Shown here: piece after piece, positions 25,880 through 38,517 of the stretch | Numbering within the stretch: position 1 is the first letter of the stretch | How the letters are laid out: every line of letters starts with the position of its first letter | Source: Neptuniibacter halophilus | GTDB taxonomy: Bacteria; Pseudomonadota; Gammaproteobacteria; Pseudomonadales; Balneatricaceae | NCBI RefSeq assembly: GCF_030295765.1 | Contig: NZ_AP027292.1 | Location: forward strand, 1,302,001 to 1,366,000 | Length of the DNA: 64,000 nt | Reading direction: 5' to 3' | Notes under the pieces: generated by a model | The model's input: only the letters and a program-made list of their open reading frames with translations | Databases searched by the model: none | What the model was told of the DNA's origin: nothing | Made by a program: the position numbers and the translations under genes

Positions 25880-27259
25880 TTACAGGGCTTCCAGAGCCTC
25901 AGTCAGCTTAGTCACCGCCACCACCTCCATACCGGGCAGAGGCTCTTTGGGCACGTTACCTTTTGGCACGATCGCGCGTTTAAAGCCATGCTTGGCAGCC
26001 TCACGAATCCGCTCCTGCCCGTTAGGCACGGGACGAATCTCCCCGGAAAGCCCCACTTCCCCGAAGACCATCAGATCATGGGGCAACGACTGATCCCGGA
26101 AGCTGGAGACCACCGCCAGCAGCAACGCCAGATCAGCACTGGTTTCCAGCACCTTGACCCCACCCACCACGTTAACAAAGACATCCTGATCACCGGTCAT
26201 GATGCCCCCGTGACGATGCAATACCGCCAGCAGCATCGCCATCCGGTTCTGTTCCAGACCCACAGCCACCCGGCGCGGGTTATTCATAGGCGAATCATCT
26301 ACCAGCGCCTGAATCTCCACCAGCAGCGGTCGGGTGCCTTCCCACACCACCATCACTACACTGCCGGGACTTGGCCCCTCTGCACGGCTGAGAAAGATTG
26401 AGCTGGGGTTTTTCACCTCTTTCAGTCCGTTCTCCAGCATGGCAAATACCCCCAGCTCATTGACAGCGCCAAAGCGGTTCTTATGCGAACGCAGGGTACG
26501 AAAGCGGGAATCGGAAGAGCCTTCCAACTGCAGGGAGCAGTCGATCATATGTTCAAGCACTTTTGGCCCGGCAAGCGAGCCATCTTTGGTCACATGCCCC
26601 ACCAGAAACAACACGGTTCCGGTCTGCTTGGCATAACGGGTCAGATAAGCCGCCGACTCGCGTACCTGTGAGACCGAACCGGGAGCGGACTGCACATCCG
26701 CCATATGCATCACCTGAATCGAGTCGATAACCATCACCCGGGGTTTAAGCTGCTGTGCGGTATTACAGATGGTTTCAACACTGGTTTCAGAGAGCATTTT
26801 CAACTGCCCGGTAGGCAGACCGAGCCGACTGGCACGCATGGCAACCTGCTGCAGGGATTCCTCCCCTGTAACGTACAGCGCGGGCATCTGTTCAGCCAGA
26901 AAACACATAGTCTGTAACAGCAGGGTACTTTTACCGGCACCGGGATGACCGCCCATCAGCACCGCAGAACCGGGCACCAGACCACCGCCCAATACCCGAT
27001 CCAGCTCGCCAGCGCCGGCGGAGAAACGTGGCATCTCCTCCAGCGCCACTTCCGACAAACTGACCACTGTCTGCTTTCCTGCCCCACCGGCATAACCATC
27101 AAAACGGACATTACGTGCTTCATTGGTTGCGGTTTTTGCGCTGGCCAGGCGCACTTCGGTCAGCGTGTTCCAGGCATGACAGGCGGTACACTGGCCCTGC
27201 CATTTGGTGTAATCCGCACCACAGTCATTACACACGTAAGCGGTTTTCTGCTTTGCCAT
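25880..27259 (-). CDS. radA: DNA repair protein RadA
   Basis: 459 residues. DnaB-like branch-migration helicase in recombination. The zinc finger has C10, C13, C24 and C27, the Walker A motif GGHPGAGKST is at 103-112, the RadA-specific KNRFG motif is present (SHKNRFGAVNELGVF), and a Lon-like domain forms the C-terminal third. It lies alone on the minus strand between the PilZ gene and metY. A small hairpin (25871-25889) overlaps its stop codon. Confidence 0.96.
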   Translation of the reverse strand: MAKQKTAYVCNDCGADYTKWQGQCTACHAWNTLTEVRLASAKTATNEARNVRFDGYAGGAGKQTVVSLSEVALEEMPRFSAGAGELDRVLGGGLVPGSAVLMGGHPGAGKSTLLLQTMCFLAEQMPALYVTGEESLQQVAMRASRLGLPTGQLKMLSETSVETICNTAQQLKPRVMVIDSIQVMHMADVQSAPGSVSQVRESAAYLTRYAKQTGTVLFLVGHVTKDGSLAGPKVLEHMIDCSLQLEGSSDSRFRTLRSHKNRFGAVNELGVFAMLENGLKEVKNPSSIFLSRAEGPSPGSVVMVVWEGTRPLLVEIQALVDDSPMNNPRRVAVGLEQNRMAMLLAVLHRHGGIMTGDQDVFVNVVGGVKVLETSADLALLLAVVSSFRDQSLPHDLMVFGEVGLSGEIRPVPNGQERIREAAKHGFKRAIVPKGNVPKEPLPGMEVVAVTKLTEALEAL

Positions 27260-27405
27260 CAGGCTCTCCTGCTGAATCCAAGTGCCGCCAAGTTTACCGA
27301 ACCGGGAGAATATAACCTATAGCCTCTTTTTTTCTTTACTGATTGCACTACAATCGATGGACTAATAAAAACTTCAGGGTAAACCCGTACATCAAGGAGA
27401 GTTAT

Positions 27406-28683
27406 ATGAAACTGGAAACCCTAGCCGTACATGGCGGCTACGAGCCAGATCCGACCACCAAAGCCGTAGCGGTACCGATCTATCAGACCACCTCCTACGC
27501 CTTTGATGATGCCCAGCATGGTGCCGACCTGTTCGACCTGAAAGTACAGGGCAATATCTACACCCGGATCATGAACCCGACTACTGATGTACTGGAAAAG
27601 CGTGTTGCCGAAATGGAAGGCGGTGTCGCTGCTCTGGCGGTGGCCTCAGGCATGGCCGCCATCACCTACGCGCTGCAGACGCTGGCTGAAACCGGTGACA
27701 ACTTCATCTCCACCAGCGAGCTGTATGGTGGCACTTATAACCTGTTCGCGCACACCCTGCCGCGTCAGGGAATTGAATGCCGTTTTGTGAACAAAGATGA
27801 TTTTGCCGCGATCGAAGCACAGATCGATGAGCGCACTAAAGCCATCTACTGCGAGTCAGTGGGCAACCCGTCCGGTGGTATTGCGGATGTAGAAAAGCTG
27901 GCCGAGATCGCCCACCGTCATGGCGTCCCGCTGATTGTGGATAACACTGTGCCCAGCCCTGCGCTGTGGCGTCCGATCGAACAGGGTGCGGATATCGTTG
28001 TACAGGCCGCGACCAAATACATCGGCGGCCACGGTAACTCCATTGGCGGTCTGATTATCGACTCCGGTAACTTCCCCTGGGCAGATAACGCCGAGCGTTT
28101 CCCGTTGCTGAACACGCCGGATGTGTCATATCACGGCGTGGTGTACACCGAAGCCTTCGGCCCGGCAGCCTTTATCGGCCGTTGCCGCGTTGTACCGCTA
28201 CGCAACATGGGCGCCGCGCTGAGCCCGATGAACGCCTTCCTGCTGCTGCAGGGTATCGAAACCCTCGCTCTGCGGATGGAGCGCATTAACGAAAATACCC
28301 AGAAGATCGCTCAGTTCCTTGAACAGCATGACGCGGTTAGCTGGGTTAAGTATGCCGGGCTGGAGAGCCATAAAGACTATGCTCTGGCACAGAAATATAT
28401 GCAGGGTAAAGCCTCCGGCATCCTCAGCTTTGGTGTCAAATCAGGCCGTGAGGGAACACGGAAACTCTACGATGCGCTGAATATCTTCACCCGTCTGGTG
28501 AATATCGGCGACTGTAAATCTCTGGCGTCAATTCCGGCAGAAACCACTCACCGTCAGTTGAATGATGCGGAGCTGGCTTCTGCCGGCGTCTCTCCGGAGA
28601 TGGTTCGTCTCTCAATCGGCATTGAGCATATTGATGATCTGATCGCTGATCTTGATCAGGCACTGCAGGCAGTCAACGCCTGA
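27406..28683 (+). CDS. metY: O-acetylhomoserine aminocarboxypropyltransferase (sulfhydrylase)
   Basis: 425 residues from ATG 27406, which has AAGGAGA just upstream; the longer frame would add 21 residues. PLP enzyme of the Cys/Met metabolism family that makes homocysteine directly from O-acetylhomoserine and sulfide. The PLP lysine is K204 in AATKYIGGHG, and the N-terminal LAVHGGYEPDPTT and SGMAAI segments match MetY rather than MetB/MetC. The acyl donor (acetyl or succinyl) cannot be proven from sequence. No MetJ box or SAM riboswitch was seen upstream. It stands alone with a strong terminator. Confidence 0.9.
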   Translation: MKLETLAVHGGYEPDPTTKAVAVPIYQTTSYAFDDAQHGADLFDLKVQGNIYTRIMNPTTDVLEKRVAEMEGGVAALAVASGMAAITYALQTLAETGDNFISTSELYGGTYNLFAHTLPRQGIECRFVNKDDFAAIEAQIDERTKAIYCESVGNPSGGIADVEKLAEIAHRHGVPLIVDNTVPSPALWRPIEQGADIVVQAATKYIGGHGNSIGGLIIDSGNFPWADNAERFPLLNTPDVSYHGVVYTEAFGPAAFIGRCRVVPLRNMGAALSPMNAFLLLQGIETLALRMERINENTQKIAQFLEQHDAVSWVKYAGLESHKDYALAQKYMQGKASGILSFGVKSGREGTRKLYDALNIFTRLVNIGDCKSLASIPAETTHRQLNDAELASAGVSPEMVRLSIGIEHIDDLIADLDQALQAVNA

Positions 28684-28700
28684 TCCTGCCGCGCTGGAAT

Positions 28701-28726
28701 AAAAAGGCCGCTGTCGCGGCCTTTTT
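28701..28726. terminator. bidirectional terminator metY / carbonic anhydrase
   Basis: AAAAAGGCCGC-TGTC-GCGGCCTTTTT forms an 11-bp stem with flanking A- and T-runs, between convergent genes. Confidence 0.93.
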
Positions 28727-28734
28727 ATTAAATT

Positions 28735-29484
28735 TCAGTCGTTCTCACCGGGGCTGAACACCGAACGCACCTTATCCCACAGAGAGCGGGCATTGTGCCC
28801 CTGCTGACTACGCTCAGATGCCTGCGCCAGCTCGCGCAGCTTTTCCATCTTATTCATCGCCAGCCGGTACTGCTCCTCCACCTCTTCAGCACCTGAGGCA
28901 TTAAACTCCAGATCATTGACCAGACCATCACGCAGACCATAGATCCAACCATGTACGGTCAGCTCCTGTCCGCCTGCCCAGGCCTGCTGCACAATGGTGG
29001 TTTCGCAGACATTACACGCCTGCTCAATCACATTCAGCTCGCACAACCGATCCAGTTGCTGATGGGAGTGATCCCAGGTAGAGAGAAAGCCACGGTGCTT
29101 CTGATAAACCCGGCGGATATTACGCAGCCAGTTATCGATCAGGCCATGAGGCGCACTCTCGATGGAGGCCTTAACACCACCACAGCCGTAGTGACCCACC
29201 ACCATGATGTGCTTCACCTTCAGCACCTCAACCGCATACTGAATCACCGACAGGCAGTTCATATCGGTATGCACGACCACGTTGGCCACATTGCGATGAA
29301 CAAACAGTTCACCCGGTAACATACCCACAATTTCATTCGCCGGAACACGGCTGTCTGAGCAGCCGATCCAGAGGTATTCAGGTGCCTGTTGCCGGGCCAG
29401 TGTTTCAAAAAACAGCGGATCTTCCTTGTTGATCTGATCCGCCCATTGACGATTTTTTTCTAACAGTTCTGTCAGACGCTGCAT
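28735..29484 (-). CDS. can: beta-carbonic anhydrase
   Basis: 249 residues. Interconverts CO2 and bicarbonate; cytoplasmic. Zinc ligands C42, D44 (in GCSDSR), H98 and C101 (in GHYGCGG) are all present, with the Asp-Arg pair D44/R46 typical of type II beta enzymes that can be gated by bicarbonate. It is about 30 residues longer than E. coli Can; the extra is a charged C-terminal tail ending in SPGEND. It follows hemE on the minus strand after a terminator, so it is probably its own unit. Confidence 0.94.
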   Translation of the reverse strand: MQRLTELLEKNRQWADQINKEDPLFFETLARQQAPEYLWIGCSDSRVPANEIVGMLPGELFVHRNVANVVVHTDMNCLSVIQYAVEVLKVKHIMVVGHYGCGGVKASIESAPHGLIDNWLRNIRRVYQKHRGFLSTWDHSHQQLDRLCELNVIEQACNVCETTIVQQAWAGGQELTVHGWIYGLRDGLVNDLEFNASGAEEVEEQYRLAMNKMEKLRELAQASERSQQGHNARSLWDKVRSVFSPGEND

Positions 29485-29501
29485 CTGTTCTTCTTATAGC
29501 A

Positions 29502-29523
29502 AAAGCGGGCTTTCGCCCGCTTT
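29502..29523 (-). terminator. rho-independent terminator after hemE
   Basis: AAAGCGGGC (29502-29510) and GCCCGCTTT (29515-29523) form a perfect 9-bp stem with loop TTTC. On the minus strand a short T-run follows, just past the hemE stop. Confidence 0.82.
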
Positions 29524-29535
29524 GATTAATCTTGA

Positions 29536-30612
29536 TTACTGGTGATATTTGGCACTTAACTCGTGCACAGCATCGACAAAGGCTTTTGGCTGTGCCGGAT
29601 CGACAAACTGGTGAATACCGTGACCCAGATTGAAGACATGGCCGGAACCTGAACCATACTGACCAAGAATAAACTCCACTTCCTGCTCGATGCGCTTCGC
29701 CGGTGCGTACAGCACGCTCGGGTCCATATTACCCTGCAGCGCCACTTTATCGCCGACACGGCTGCGGGCGTTGCCAATATCCGTAGTCCAGTCCAGACCC
29801 AGTGCATCAGAACCGGCTTCGGCCATCTTCTCCAGCCACTGACCGCCGTTTTTGGTAAACAGAATCACCGGCACTTTACGGCCATCATGCTCACGAATCA
29901 GACCATCGACGATCTGCTTCATATATTTCAGGGAGAACTCTTCGTAGCAAGGGCCGCTCAGGGCGCCGCCCCAGGTATCAAAGATCTGCACTGCCTGAGC
30001 ACCGCTGCGGATCTGCTCGTTCAGATAGGTGGTCACAGACTGAGCCAGCTTATCCAGCAACGCATGCATAATCTCCGGAGTGGCGTACATCATCTGCTTG
30101 ATATGACGGAAGTCTTTGCTGGAACCACCTTCAACCATGTAGGTCGCCAGCGTCCACGGGCTACCGGAGAAGCCAATCAGGGGTACACGGCCACCGAGTG
30201 CAGAACGAATTTCTTTGACTGCGGCCATCACGTAGTCGAGATCACGCGCAGCATCGGGCACCGGAATCTCTGCCACATCCTGCTCGGTACGGATCACTTT
30301 ACGGAATTTAGGGCCTTCGCCGGTTTCAAAGTAGAGACCCAGACCCATCGCATCCGGAATCGTCAGAATGTCAGAGAACAGGATCGCAGCATCCAGATCG
30401 TAACGCTCCAGTGGCTGAATCGTTACTTCGCAGGCCAGCTCTTTGTTTTTACACAGACTGAGGAAATCACCTGCTTGCGCACGTGTTTCTCGGTACTCCG
30501 GAAGATAACGTCCTGCCTGACGCATCATCCAGACGGGCGTTGCATCGACAGGTTCACGCAGCAGCGCACGCAGGAAACGATCATTTTTCAATTCAGCCAT
30601 GATTTCAGCCAT
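29536..30612 (-). CDS. hemE: uroporphyrinogen decarboxylase
   Basis: 358 residues. Removes four carboxyl groups from uroporphyrinogen III to give coproporphyrinogen III in haem synthesis. The N-terminal [16 protein letters not shown] motif and the internal [13 protein letters not shown] motif are diagnostic. Two ATG codons are possible: 30612 and 30600, because the first four codons are nearly repeated (ATGGCTGAA twice, 12 bases apart). The second gives [10 protein letters not shown], the more typical N terminus; neither has a strong ribosome binding site. It is separated from gltD by a terminator. Confidence 0.96.
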   Translation of the reverse strand: MAEIMAELKNDRFLRALLREPVDATPVWMMRQAGRYLPEYRETRAQAGDFLSLCKNKELACEVTIQPLERYDLDAAILFSDILTIPDAMGLGLYFETGEGPKFRKVIRTEQDVAEIPVPDAARDLDYVMAAVKEIRSALGGRVPLIGFSGSPWTLATYMVEGGSSKDFRHIKQMMYATPEIMHALLDKLAQSVTTYLNEQIRSGAQAVQIFDTWGGALSGPCYEEFSLKYMKQIVDGLIREHDGRKVPVILFTKNGGQWLEKMAEAGSDALGLDWTTDIGNARSRVGDKVALQGNMDPSVLYAPAKRIEQEVEFILGQYGSGSGHVFNLGHGIHQFVDPAQPKAFVDAVHELSAKYHQ

Positions 30613-30747
30613 CTACTTATCAATTTAAATTGGCGCCTATTCTAACGATTTATGAGAGGAATTACCTGTACCCGAAGGAACAATTTATAACCCAGATCAA
30701 AGCCTTCCCAGTTCGCACTGAATCACAACGCACTATATAACAGGCAC

Positions 30748-30772
30748 AAAAAAGGCCGCTGTTGCGGCCTTT
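30748..30772 (-). terminator. rho-independent terminator after gltD
   Basis: AAAGGCCGC (30751-30759) pairs with GCGGCCTTT (30764-30772) around TGTT. On the minus strand a T6 run follows. It ends the gltBD message. Confidence 0.9.
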
Positions 30773-30793
30773 CTCAGGAGTCGTCTGAGCGGA

Positions 30794-32275
<1,482 letters not shown>

Positions 32276-32298
32276 TCATCTGCTTGTTGTCGTACCGC

Positions 32299-35200
32299 TT
32301 ATTCAGGGCGGGTACGGATGCTGGTCAGCAGGTCATTCAGACTCGCCGCTTTTGGCTTAACCAGCCAGAAGCGTCCGATGTAGTCATCAAGATTATCAAC
32401 AATCTCCTGACCCCACTGACTGCCGGTTTCCTTAGTGAACTCAATGATCACGGAACGCAGATGATTTTTGTACGCTTCCATACTCTCAGTGTGAATACGC
32501 TGAATCTCCACCAGCTCGTGGTTGTACTTATCCACAAAGCTGTTGTCAGTATCCAGTACGTAAGCGAAACCGCCGGTCATACCCGCACCGAAGTTGTAAC
32601 CTGTTGGGCCAAGCACAGTAACCAGACCACCAGTCATATATTCACAGCAGTGATCGCCTGCACCTTCAACCACGGCATGCACACCGGAGTTACGTACAGC
32701 GAAACGCTCACCGGCCTGACCCGCTGCAAACAGCTTACCGCCGGTTGCACCGTAGAGACAGGTGTTGCCCATAATGGCGGTTTCGTTGGACTTGAAGGTC
32801 ACTTCCGCAAACGGACGGATCACGATCTTACCGCCAGCCATGCCTTTACCGACGTAGTCGTTCGCATCGCCTTCCAGGTACAGGTTCTGACCACCGGCGT
32901 TCCAGACACCGAAGGACTGACCCGCATGACCTTTGAAGTTAAAGGTGATCGGCTTGTCAGCCATACCCTGATTGCCATGCGCTTTGGCGATAGCACCGGA
33001 GGTACGGGCACCCACAGAACGGTCACAGTTGGTAATCACCAACTCGTACTCACCACCGTTTTTATCGGTGATAGCCTGCTGTGCCAGCTCCAGCATTTTG
33101 CTGTTCAGCTCAGCCAGATCGTAAGGATGATTTCGCTCTACCTGACAGGTATTCGGGAACTCATCACCGGCAGACCCAAGAATCGGCGTCAGATCCAGAT
33201 TTTTCTGGCGTGGGGTTTCACCTTCGAGCACTTCCAGCAGATCAACCCGACCTACCAGTTCTTCCATGCTGCGAACACCCAGTTGAGCCATCAACTGACG
33301 GGTCTCTTCTGCCACAAAGCGGAAGAAGTTTTTAACCATCTCGACGGTACCGCGGAAGTGATCTTCACGCAGCTTGTCATTCTGAGTGGCCACACCGGTG
33401 GCACAGTTGTTCAGATGACAGATTCGCAGGTACTTACAGCCCAGCGCCACCATCGGCATAGTACCGAAGCCAAAGCTCTCAGCACCCAGAATAGCGCCTT
33501 TAACCACATCCAGACCGGTTTTCAGACCACCGTCTGTCTGCAGACGCACAGAACCACGTAGCTGGTTACCACGCAGAGACTGATGCGCATCCGCCAGACC
33601 CAGCTCCCATGGGGAACCGGCATAGTGGATTGAGGTCAGTGGTGATGCCGCTGTACCCCCGTCATAACCGGAGATGGTAATCAGATCCGCATAGGCCTTG
33701 GCAACACCACAGGCGATAGTGCCAACACCCGGACGAGATACCAGCTTAACCGATACCAGACCTTCAGGATTAACCTGCTTCAGGTCGAAGATCAGCTGCG
33801 CCAGATCCTCGATTGAGTAGATATCATGGTGCGGTGGTGGCGAGATCAGCGTTACGCCCGGCACAGAGTAACGCAGACGTGCGATCAGGCTGTTTACCTT
33901 ACCACCCGGCAACTGACCACCTTCACCCGGCTTGGCGCCCTGAGCTACTTTGATCTGCATCACTTCGGCATTCACCAGATACTCCGGGGTTACCCCGAAG
34001 CGGCCGGAAGCCACCTGTTTGATCTTGGAGCGCTTCATGGTGCCGTGGCGGGCTTCGTCCTCACCACCTTCACCGGAGTTAGAGCGTCCACCCAGCTCGT
34101 TCATCGCCACTGCCAGTGCTTCGTGCGCTTCAGGAGAGAGCGCACCCAGCGACATTGCAGCCGAGTCAAAGCGGGTAAAGATGTTCTCTACCGGCTCCAC
34201 TTCATCGATGGAGATGGATTTAACGTCTTTACGCAGACCCAGCATATCTCGCAGGGTTGCGTAACCGCGGTTGTTCACCAGTTCAGCATAACGCTGATAA
34301 GCGTCCTGACTGCCGGTTTCAACCGCTTCATGGATAGTCCGTACCACATCCGGGTTGTAAGCGTGGTATTCACCATCGTGTTTGTACTTCAACAGACCAC
34401 CGGCCTGAATCGCCTTACGCGCAGTCCAGGCTTCTTTAGCCAGCAGGCCCTGCTCGAACTGGAAGTCCTCAAAACGCGCACCTTCAATCCGGCTGGTTAC
34501 GCCCTTGAAGCAGAGATCAACAATCTCAGAGCTGAGACCGATCGCTTCAAAGAGCTGCGCACCACGGTAAGAGGCGATGGTGGAGATACCCATCTTCGAC
34601 AGGATCTTCATCAGGCCCTTGTTAATACCTTTACGGTAGTTTTCGTGGGACTGCAGCGGTTCGATCTGGATCTCACCGGCAGCACACAAATCATTCAGCA
34701 CACGGTACGCCAGGTACGGATAAACCGCAGTGGCACCAAAGCCAAACAGCACTGCAAAGTGATGCGGATCGCGAACGGTTCCACTCTCCACAACGATGTT
34801 GGCATCGCAGCGCAGACCTTTATCTACCAGACGGTGATGTACAGCACCGGTCGCCAGTGCGGCATGCACAGGCAGGCAGTCACGACCGATGTAGGCGTCA
34901 CTCAGAACCAGAATAACTTTGCCATCGCGAACGCTCTGTTCAGCCTGATCAGCAATCCCTTCGATCGCCTGTTTCAGGGAGAGCTTTTCCGGGTTGTAGT
35001 TCAGATCGATCTGAGCCACTTCGAAGCCCGGCTCTTTATTATCGCGCAGACGGTTAAATTTGCTCGCAGACAGCACCGGCGTGGTCAGAATAACGCGACG
35101 TGCATGCTGAGGTGTCTCTTCAAAGACGTTCTGCTCGGCACCGATACAGGTTTCCAGCGACATAACGATCGCTTCACGTAGCGGATCGATTGGCGGGTTG

Positions 35201-36750
35201 GTGACCTGAGCAAACTGCTGACGGAAGTAGTCATACAGCGAACGGACCCGATGTGACAGCACCGCCATCGGCTTGTCATCACCCATGGAACCGATCGCTT
35301 CCATACCACTTTCACCCAGCGGACGCAGAATCTGATCGCGCTCTTCGAAGGTGACCTGGAACATCTTCATGTGAGTCTTAACCTCATCCGCACTCATTGG
35401 CGGGAAGGAACGAGACTCCTCATCCAGTTTCATGGTCTGCTCAAGACGCAGCGCATTCTCTTTAAGCCATTTTTTATAAGGCTGCGCTGATTTCAGACGG
35501 TTATCCACATCACGGGTATGCAGTACTTCACCGGTCGCCGTGTCGATCGCCAGAATCTGGCCCGGGCCAACACGGCCCTGAGCCACAATATCTTCAGGAT
35601 TGTAACTGAACACACCGATCTCAGATGCGGTACAGATATATCCCTGCTTGGTCATCACCCAACGGGATGGACGCAGGCCGTTTCGATCCAGCATACAAAC
35701 CGCGAAACGACCATCGGTCATTACCATACCGGCCGGGCCGTCCCACGGTTCCATGTGCATGGAGTTGAAGTCATAGAACGCACGCAGATCCGGGTCCATG
35801 GTTTCAACGTTCTGCCATGCAGGCGGCACAATCATGCGCACGGCACGGTAGATGTCGATACCACCGACCAGCAGGAACTCCAGCATGTTATCCATACTGG
35901 ACGAGTCAGAACCGGTGGTGTTGACGATCGGCTGCAGCTCATCAATATTCGGCAGCAGCTCGGTAGAAAACTTACTGGCGCGCGCTTTCGCCCAGTTACG
36001 GTTACCATCAACCGTGTTGATCTCACCGTTATGCGCCAGGAAGCGGAACGGCTGAGCCAGCGGCCAGCGTGGCGCGGTGTTCGTAGAGAACCGCTGATGA
36101 TAAGTACATACAGCCGTTTCCAGACGCGGGTCTGCAAGGTCTTTAAAGAACACCGGCAGATCAACCGGCATCGTCAGACCTTTATAGGAGATCACCTTAT
36201 CGGAGAAACTACAGATGTAGAAATCTTCATCCGCAGCCATTGCGATCTCAGCCTTACGCCGGGCAACAAACAGGCTCACAGCCAGTTCACGCTCAGTTTT
36301 ACCCGCAGATTTGATGAACACCTGCTCAATCAGCGGCAGGGTATCTTTTGCGATCGGTCCCAGGCAGGCATCATCGGTTGGTACCACGCGCCAGCCGGCG
36401 GCGTCCAGACCTTCATTAACAATCGCCTGGTTAACGGCTGCTCGCGCCTGTTCTGCTTTTGCAGGGTCACGTGGCAGGAATACCATACCTACAGCGTAAT
36501 GTTCGCCCAGTTCCAGACCCAGCTCTTCCTGCGCAACAGTACGCAGGAAACTGTCCGGCTTCTGCATCAACAAACCACAGCCGTCGCCCGTCTTGCCATC
36601 TGCTGCGATGCCACCACGATGCGTCATGCACGCCAGCGCTTCGATCGCTTTTTCCAGCAGATCGTGACTCGCCTGGCCCTGCATGTGCGCCATCAGGCCA
36701 AAGCCGCAGTTATCTTTAAACTCACCGGGGCGGTAAAGACCTTTGCTCAT
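32299..36750 (-). CDS. gltB: glutamate synthase (NADPH) large subunit
   Basis: 1483 residues, full length. Makes glutamate from 2-oxoglutarate and glutamine. The Ntn glutaminase nucleophile is C15 ([11 protein letters not shown]), so a 14-residue propeptide is expected to be removed. The central domain, the FMN/3Fe-4S synthase domain with its conserved cysteines ([20 protein letters not shown] segment [13 protein letters not shown]) and the C-terminal beta-helix glycine repeats ([11 protein letters not shown]) are present. It precedes gltD. Three long open frames on the opposite strand reflect its strong codon bias and are not genes. Confidence 0.97.
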   Translation of the reverse strand: MSKGLYRPGEFKDNCGFGLMAHMQGQASHDLLEKAIEALACMTHRGGIAADGKTGDGCGLLMQKPDSFLRTVAQEELGLELGEHYAVGMVFLPRDPAKAEQARAAVNQAIVNEGLDAAGWRVVPTDDACLGPIAKDTLPLIEQVFIKSAGKTERELAVSLFVARRKAEIAMAADEDFYICSFSDKVISYKGLTMPVDLPVFFKDLADPRLETAVCTYHQRFSTNTAPRWPLAQPFRFLAHNGEINTVDGNRNWAKARASKFSTELLPNIDELQPIVNTTGSDSSSMDNMLEFLLVGGIDIYRAVRMIVPPAWQNVETMDPDLRAFYDFNSMHMEPWDGPAGMVMTDGRFAVCMLDRNGLRPSRWVMTKQGYICTASEIGVFSYNPEDIVAQGRVGPGQILAIDTATGEVLHTRDVDNRLKSAQPYKKWLKENALRLEQTMKLDEESRSFPPMSADEVKTHMKMFQVTFEERDQILRPLGESGMEAIGSMGDDKPMAVLSHRVRSLYDYFRQQFAQVTNPPIDPLREAIVMSLETCIGAEQNVFEETPQHARRVILTTPVLSASKFNRLRDNKEPGFEVAQIDLNYNPEKLSLKQAIEGIADQAEQSVRDGKVILVLSDAYIGRDCLPVHAALATGAVHHRLVDKGLRCDANIVVESGTVRDPHHFAVLFGFGATAVYPYLAYRVLNDLCAAGEIQIEPLQSHENYRKGINKGLMKILSKMGISTIASYRGAQLFEAIGLSSEIVDLCFKGVTSRIEGARFEDFQFEQGLLAKEAWTARKAIQAGGLLKYKHDGEYHAYNPDVVRTIHEAVETGSQDAYQRYAELVNNRGYATLRDMLGLRKDVKSISIDEVEPVENIFTRFDSAAMSLGALSPEAHEALAVAMNELGGRSNSGEGGEDEARHGTMKRSKIKQVASGRFGVTPEYLVNAEVMQIKVAQGAKPGEGGQLPGGKVNSLIARLRYSVPGVTLISPPPHHDIYSIEDLAQLIFDLKQVNPEGLVSVKLVSRPGVGTIACGVAKAYADLITISGYDGGTAASPLTSIHYAGSPWELGLADAHQSLRGNQLRGSVRLQTDGGLKTGLDVVKGAILGAESFGFGTMPMVALGCKYLRICHLNNCATGVATQNDKLREDHFRGTVEMVKNFFRFVAEETRQLMAQLGVRSMEELVGRVDLLEVLEGETPRQKNLDLTPILGSAGDEFPNTCQVERNHPYDLAELNSKMLELAQQAITDKNGGEYELVITNCDRSVGARTSGAIAKAHGNQGMADKPITFNFKGHAGQSFGVWNAGGQNLYLEGDANDYVGKGMAGGKIVIRPFAEVTFKSNETAIMGNTCLYGATGGKLFAAGQAGERFAVRNSGVHAVVEGAGDHCCEYMTGGLVTVLGPTGYNFGAGMTGGFAYVLDTDNSFVDKYNHELVEIQRIHTESMEAYKNHLRSVIIEFTKETGSQWGQEIVDNLDDYIGRFWLVKPKAASLNDLLTSIRTRPE

Positions 36751-36953
36751 AAGCCATTCCCACTTTAAAAGTACTTAAAAATCAAAATCTTAAAATTTCC
36801 TGTTTGCTGCAAAATATGCGCCAGTCAGCAAAAAGGGAGAGCCATTCTACACGCGAAGGCCGCGCGGGACAAATTTCAGGCAGGTCAGAACAGATGAAAA
36901 CCCTACAAAGAGATAATCACCCAGTGATAAAGCCTGCAAAAAAACCGTTGACG

Positions 36954-38486
36954 CTATTTTTTCCGAATATCCACCTGGACCCCTTTCAGGCTTCTGGCCC
37001 AGGGCCGGACTTTTTGCAGCGCAGCCGGGAGCTTGCGTATTGAGGCATTGGCCACATCCCGATTCGGGTACTGGCCATAGACCACTACGTGCCACGGCTG
37101 ACCTTTGTAGATTGTTGAAAAATAGTAAAAAAGACTGGAATCGGGCTGAGAACTAATAAATTCCAATGCACTCTCTTTTGAGCGCGCCCCCAGCATCTGC
37201 AGGGTATAGCTTGATTCGGGCCAGCTCAGCAACAAGCTTTCTGACGTCGATAACCCACCGCCAGTCGCTTTGGGTTCAGATGCAGCAACCGGAGCCTGCT
37301 TTTTACTATCAGGCTGAACAACCTGAGCAGTACCTCCCGGCCCCTGCTCGGCCACAGTGGGCGGTGTATTTTTCGCAACAACCTCACGCAGCTCCTGCGC
37401 CAGATCGGCTTTATCGGCCTCTTTAGCAACCGGTTCAGAGCGTTCAGAGGGCGCTTCTTGCTGCGGCTGCGGAGCCGGTGCAGCAGCCACCTGCTGCTGT
37501 TTAAGCTTATCTTCCTGCTGAGCTAAACGCTCAGCCAGATCGCGTTTAATCTGCTCAGAGGCGGCGGTCTCATCAGACGCCACTTCCGTTTCAGGTGCAT
37601 CAGGTTTGCTAAGCACGACCTCCGTCGCAGCATTACCATCGGCAGCCGGTACCGCCAGCGGCAGACTCACACGCTCATCACTGGAAACAACTGCAGGCTC
37701 AGCGGTTTCTTCCGGCATGAATTGCCAAAGCGACGCGGCGATAATAGCAACCAGTACCAGTCCGATGCCTGCCATATGCAACGGCGGTAACGGAAAGGCT
37801 GTGGCTTTTTTACTGGCTTGAGCAGAAGACACCTTTCCTCCTGCCAGCAGCGTCTCAATCCGTCCCGGCATCCCTTCTGCCAGACGGATCAGTTCCCGTT
37901 TTTTCTTTTCCGGCAGAGAGGAGAGTGCAGGATGACAGAGCTGCAGATATTCTGAGGTTTCCTCTTCGGACATCGGCTCCATAATGACATGGTGTACCCG
38001 CCCCTCGAGCTGACGCACCTGTTCACTTGCCAGGAGCACATCGCTGAATGCCGGCTCGGACATTAAGATCAGTTGCGCATCCGCCTGATGCAGATTGAAG
38101 AGCAGTGCCAACGCTTCCCGACTCAGGTTTTCTGCATCGTCCACAATTATCAGGCACTTCTGACCTGCCGCCTGCATCGCCTTAAGCTGCAGGTGAAAAA
38201 CCTTTAGCTGATCCGCGAACCCGGCGCCACCCTGTTCATGCGAAGGCAACTGCTCTATCAGTAGCTGAAGCAAAGATTGCTGATCCAGTTCCCCCCGGGG
38301 TTTGATAAAACAACAGCAAAGCGTGCTGTCATCAGGCTCGGGTAACAACTGGGTCAACAGTGTGGTTTTTCCTGCCCCGCGATCTCCCGAGATCAGCAGC
38401 AGAAAATCAGAGAAACGCAGCAGGTGCTGGAGCTTTTCCAGCAACTGCAAACGGCTTGGAGGTTCAAAATAGAGCTTCTGTTTCAT
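36954..38486 (-). CDS. damX: DamX-like protein: AAA ATPase, membrane segment and SPOR domain
   Basis: 510 residues. The cytoplasmic N-terminal ATPase domain (about 1-220) has Walker A GDRGAGKT (34-41) and Walker B CLIIVDD (111-117), resembling ExeA-type ATPases. A single membrane helix lies at about 238-256, then a Gln/Glu/Ala-rich periplasmic linker, then a SPOR domain (about 425-505) that binds septal, stem-peptide-free glycan. DamX of E. coli acts at the division septum. The position right after aroK-aroB on the same strand fixes the orthology. Both nucleotide-binding motifs look intact, so nucleotide-driven activity is plausible. Confidence 0.88.
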   Translation of the reverse strand: MKQKLYFEPPSRLQLLEKLQHLLRFSDFLLLISGDRGAGKTTLLTQLLPEPDDSTLCCCFIKPRGELDQQSLLQLLIEQLPSHEQGGAGFADQLKVFHLQLKAMQAAGQKCLIIVDDAENLSREALALLFNLHQADAQLILMSEPAFSDVLLASEQVRQLEGRVHHVIMEPMSEEETSEYLQLCHPALSSLPEKKKRELIRLAEGMPGRIETLLAGGKVSSAQASKKATAFPLPPLHMAGIGLVLVAIIAASLWQFMPEETAEPAVVSSDERVSLPLAVPAADGNAATEVVLSKPDAPETEVASDETAASEQIKRDLAERLAQQEDKLKQQQVAAAPAPQPQQEAPSERSEPVAKEADKADLAQELREVVAKNTPPTVAEQGPGGTAQVVQPDSKKQAPVAASEPKATGGGLSTSESLLLSWPESSYTLQMLGARSKESALEFISSQPDSSLFYYFSTIYKGQPWHVVVYGQYPNRDVANASIRKLPAALQKVRPWARSLKGVQVDIRKK

Positions 38487-38517
38487 CAGCAGGCATCTGA
38501 GAAATCATTGTTGTGGA

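Noticed and set aside
27260..27405. SAM riboswitch or MetJ box before metY
   Set aside because: No AGACGTCT-like boxes or SAM aptamer pattern were seen.
32284..36768. Three long plus-strand open frames (416-451 residues) opposite gltB
   Set aside because: gltB is a complete, conserved protein. The antisense frames lack ribosome binding sites and family motifs, and arise from the strong codon bias of a highly expressed gene.
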